A stretch of DNA of 64,000 bases from Shimia_B sp039815465 (GTDB lineage Bacteria > Pseudomonadota > Alphaproteobacteria > Rhodobacterales > Rhodobacteraceae). Positions within the stretch are counted from its first letter, which is position 1. Every line of letters starts with the position of its first letter. The translations under genes were made by a program, and so were the position numbers. The DNA lies in contig JBCBZG010000023.1 of NCBI GenBank assembly GCA_039815465.1, forward strand, positions 1-64,000. Reading direction: 5' to 3'. Of this stretch, positions 61,767-64,000 are shown piece after piece. The notes beneath the pieces were generated by a model that saw nothing but the letters and a program-made list of their open reading frames with translations, had not been told where the DNA came from and ran no database searches.

Positions 61767-62675
61767 TTAACGGGGGCGACCACGGCCAAAATCGGGGGCG
61801 TCAGTGTCCTGGCCCGCCTGCACGATCCCACGCCGAATCGCACGAGTGCGGGTGAAATACGCGTGCAGCATGTCCCCGTCGCCGGTGCGGATGGCGCGTT
61901 GCAGGGCAAAAAGCTCCTCCGTGAAGCGGCCCAAGATTTCAAGCGTGGCGTCCTTATTGGTCAAAAACACGTCCCGCCACATCGTCGGGTCAGACGCCGC
62001 GATCCGCGTAAAATCGCGGAACCCAGCGGCGGAGTAGTTGATGACCTCCCCATCCGTCACGCGTTTGAGGTCATCGGCCACGCCCACCATCGTGTACGCG
62101 ATGAGGTGCGGCGCATGGGACGTGACGGCCAGCACCAAATCATGGTGGTCAGGCTCCATGCTGTCGACTTTGGAGCCCATAGCCTCCAACAGCGCGCGCA
62201 GGCGATCTGTGGCCGCCGCATCGGCATCCCCGGGGGTCATGAGCCACCACTTGCCCTCGAACAGCTCCGCAAAGCCGGACCGCGGCCCGCTATGCTCCGT
62301 CCCCGCCAAGGGGTGGGAGGGTACGAAATGCACACCCTCGGGCAAATGCGGCGCCACAGCGGTAATGACCGCGCGCTTGACCGACCCAACATCCGTAACG
62401 GTCGCGCCGGGCTTGAGATGCGGCGCCATAGTCTGCGCGACGGCCTCCATCGCGCCCACCGGCACGCAGAGCACGACAAGGTCCGCGCCCTCCACCACGT
62501 CTTCGAGCGTGTCATGGACGCTGTCACAAAGCCCGATCTCCCGCGCCGTATCGCGCGTCTCCGCGGAGCGGGCATAGCCCGCCACGTGGCCCGCGAGCCC
62601 GTCCCGTTTCATCGCCCAAAACATCGACGACGCGATGAGCCCGAGCCCGATCAGTGCAACCCGTTCGTAAATCAC
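61767..62675 (-). CDS. tyrC: Prephenate/arogenate dehydrogenase
   Basis: 302 residues. The NAD(P)-binding motif is ALIGLGLIASSMFWAM, followed by TDVGSVKRAVITAVAPHLP, the signature SHPLAGTEHSGPRSGFAELF and TSHAPHLIAYTMV. It oxidises prephenate or arogenate toward tyrosine. The GTG at 62675 overlaps the hisC stop (GTGA), so the start is well fixed; the long upstream frame is a shadow of hisC. HisC-type aminotransferases can also transaminate aromatic acids, so the pair may share a pathway. Confidence 0.93.
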   Translation of the reverse strand: MIYERVALIGLGLIASSMFWAMKRDGLAGHVAGYARSAETRDTAREIGLCDSVHDTLEDVVEGADLVVLCVPVGAMEAVAQTMAPHLKPGATVTDVGSVKRAVITAVAPHLPEGVHFVPSHPLAGTEHSGPRSGFAELFEGKWWLMTPGDADAAATDRLRALLEAMGSKVDSMEPDHHDLVLAVTSHAPHLIAYTMVGVADDLKRVTDGEVINYSAAGFRDFTRIAASDPTMWRDVFLTNKDATLEILGRFTEELFALQRAIRTGDGDMLHAYFTRTRAIRRGIVQAGQDTDAPDFGRGRPR

Positions 62676-63769
62676 GCCGCGACCCCTAGAAACGCCCGTA
62701 CGGTGTCGAGCACGCGGCGGCACTCGTTTTCGCGACCAACGGTGATGCGCAGCCCCTCGGGGAAACCATATCCTGCGACCTTGCGCACCAGGATACCTGC
62801 GTCCCGCAACGCGGCCTCGCAAGCCTCCGCCTCTGCCTGGTCGCGGAAGCGGGCGAGCACGAAATTGGCGTGGGAGGCGTCGCAGGCGACCCCCATGGCA
62901 ATGAGCTCGCGGCGCAAAAGCGCCCGGTTTGCAGCATTGGCGATCAGGCAGCGCTCGACGAACGCCTCATCGCGGACCGCAGCCTCCGCCGCCGCCAGCG
63001 CGGGCAGCGACAGGTTAAAGGGTCCTCGGACGCGGTTGAGCACGTCAATGATATCACGGCACGCATAGCCCCACCCCACGCGCAGCCCGCCCAGACCGTA
63101 AAGCTTTGAAAAGGTGCGCGTCATCACCACATTTGACCGCGATGCCGCCAGCGCGGCCCCACCGTCAAAGCTGTCGCCGAACCCCTCCGCAAACTCCGCA
63201 TAGGCCCCGTCGATGACAAGCAGCACATGGGACGGCAGCGCGTCGGCGAGCGTCGTCAGCTCCGCCACGCTCAAAACCGTGCCTGTGGGGTTGCCGGGGT
63301 TCGTCACAAACACAATCCGGGTCCGGTCGGTGACCGCCTCCAGGATGGCGGCCGTGTCCACGCGCCGCTCCCGCTCCGGCACAGAGATCGGCGTAGCCCC
63401 CGCCGCACGCGCCAGGATCGGATACATCGAAAAGCCGTGCTCGGTGTGGATCACCTCGTCGCCCACGCCCGCAAAGGCCTGGAACAGAAATGTCAGCACC
63501 TCGTCCGAGCCCACGCCGCAGATGATGTTGCCCGCGTCAAGCCGCTCAACCGCCGCAATCGCCGCCCGTAGGCTGGCGTGGTCCACACTGGGGTAGCGAT
63601 GCATCTGCGCGGCAGCCTCCGCCAGGGCCCGCTGCGCGCCCAGGGGCGGGCCAAACGGGTTCTCGTTCGAGGACAGCTTGAGCACGTCATCGCGCCCCGC
63701 AATGGCGCTTTCGCCCCCTTGGTAGAGCTTGATGTCCATGATCTTTGGTTGCGGCGTCGGTGCGGTCAT
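62672..63769 (-). CDS. hisC: Histidinol-phosphate aminotransferase
   Basis: 365 residues from the ATG at 63769. KLSSNENPFGPPLGAQRAL, NPGNPTGTVLSVAEL, VIDGAYAEFAEGF and the PLP-lysine motif RTFSKLYGLGGLRVGWGYA are typical of HisC. It transaminates imidazole acetol phosphate in histidine synthesis and in many alphaproteobacteria also serves phenylalanine/tyrosine synthesis, which fits its overlap with tyrC. It starts about 70 bases from the rpsD terminator. Confidence 0.95.
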   Translation of the reverse strand: MTAPTPQPKIMDIKLYQGGESAIAGRDDVLKLSSNENPFGPPLGAQRALAEAAAQMHRYPSVDHASLRAAIAAVERLDAGNIICGVGSDEVLTFLFQAFAGVGDEVIHTEHGFSMYPILARAAGATPISVPERERRVDTAAILEAVTDRTRIVFVTNPGNPTGTVLSVAELTTLADALPSHVLLVIDGAYAEFAEGFGDSFDGGAALAASRSNVVMTRTFSKLYGLGGLRVGWGYACRDIIDVLNRVRGPFNLSLPALAAAEAAVRDEAFVERCLIANAANRALLRRELIAMGVACDASHANFVLARFRDQAEAEACEAALRDAGILVRKVAGYGFPEGLRITVGRENECRRVLDTVRAFLGVAA

Positions 63770-63838
63770 ATCAGTCTCGTCTTTCCCTGACCGGGGTGTA
63801 ACCGCAGCACCCAAGCCACGCCACCCACGAATGAAAAA

Positions 63839-63870
63839 GGCCGCCCCCTGGTTCTGTCCAAGGAGCGGCC
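63839..63870 (-). terminator. Terminator of rpsD
   Basis: GGCCGC (63839-63844) pairs with GCGGCC (63865-63870), and the inner bases pair in part (CCCTGG with CCAAGG). On the minus strand the stem is followed by TTTTTCATT, 25 bases past the rpsD stop. Confidence 0.8.
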
Positions 63871-63894
63871 CTGTGTGCCGAGTATCTGCCGCGC

Positions 63895-64000
63895 TTAGTT
63901 CTGCGCGTAGAATTCGATCACGAGGTTCGGCTCCATCATCACCGGATAGGGCACGTCGCCCAGGCCCGGTGTGCGGACATAGGTCGCCACCATCTTGGAA
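63895..64000 (-). CDS. rpsD: 30S ribosomal protein S4, C-terminal end (5' part outside window)
   Basis: The last 34 codons are present. SKMVATYVRTPGLGDVPYPV followed by MMEPNLVIEFYAQN and TAA matches the end of alphaproteobacterial S4 (DVPYPVxMEPNLVVEFYSR-type). S4 is a primary 16S rRNA-binding protein and assembly factor. The gene is cut by the window edge at 64000. Confidence 0.92.
   Translation of the reverse strand, partial: SKMVATYVRTPGLGDVPYPVMMEPNLVIEFYAQN

Overview
The window is GC-rich, densely packed bacterial chromosome. Gene content and order point to an alphaproteobacterium of the Rhodobacterales (Roseobacter/Rhodobacteraceae type). Indicators are rpsA followed by ihfB, lapA-like, trpF and trpB; the fabA-fabB-fabI set; an Hsp20 gene followed by DUF1150; a DUF465 gene beside purEK; a five-gene F1 ATP synthase operon with an extra gene between gamma and beta; a ChaC/DUF2125/TyrC/HisC block; and a VPLPA-CTERM protein. 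The assignment rests on recognised families and synteny, not on a database search. No rRNA, tRNA, CRISPR array, insertion sequence or prophage was recognised.

Layout. 1-5.2 kb: end of ribosomal protein S1, a secreted DUF4394 protein on the other strand, IHF-beta, a LapA-like membrane protein, and trpF/trpB separated by a small ORF and four uniform hairpins. 5.3-11.5 kb: unsaturated fatty acid genes fabA, fabB and fabI, interrupted by about 3.2 kb. The interruption holds a DM13 protein, a DUF3047 protein, a second truncated fabA tail, two unfamiliar ORFs and an SDR enzyme. 11.6-18.6 kb: small-molecule catabolism (haloacid dehalogenase-like, two alpha/beta hydrolases including a PcaD-like enzyme, a PLP dehydratase, a Tet-type MFS pump, a zinc alcohol dehydrogenase and an enolase-superfamily enzyme). 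18.6-20.3 kb: TetR regulator, PspA-like protein and YiaAB membrane protein, with three matching palindromes before pspA. 20.6-24.0 kb: a complete TRAP transporter.

24.2-30.6 kb: PhzF, DUF1150, Hsp20 with a heat-shock-type promoter, purEK, a lipase-like protein, a DMT permease and a lone PhnM-like enzyme. 31.2-33.3 kb: groESL with a perfect CIRCE operator. 33.5-43.5 kb: a BaiN-type flavoprotein, DUF2161 nuclease-fold protein, manganese pyrophosphatase, HAD phosphatase, MaoC hydratase, ribF, ycgN, threonine aldolase, hydrolase/isomerase pair and prs. 43.5-49.7 kb: H-type lectin gene and the atp operon on the minus strand (H, A, G, glycosyltransferase-like, D, C). 50-55 kb: a hypothetical gene, a methyltransferase, clpA and an M23 peptidase. 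55.1-59.2 kb: a MotA/TolQ/ExbB-like channel gene with a very long coiled-coil OmpA-domain partner. 59.2-64 kb: ChaC, DUF2125, VPLPA-CTERM protein, tyrC, hisC and the end of rpsD.

The points most worth a second look are: the split fabA locus, where the two copies of the tail differ almost only at synonymous sites; the ExbB/OmpA-type pair with a roughly 700-residue coiled coil; the extra gene inside the atp operon; the TetR-PspA-YiaAB unit with its three operators; and several families of structured intergenic repeats. Start sites were chosen from overlaps, ribosome-binding sites and family alignment by eye; alternatives are stated where they matter.
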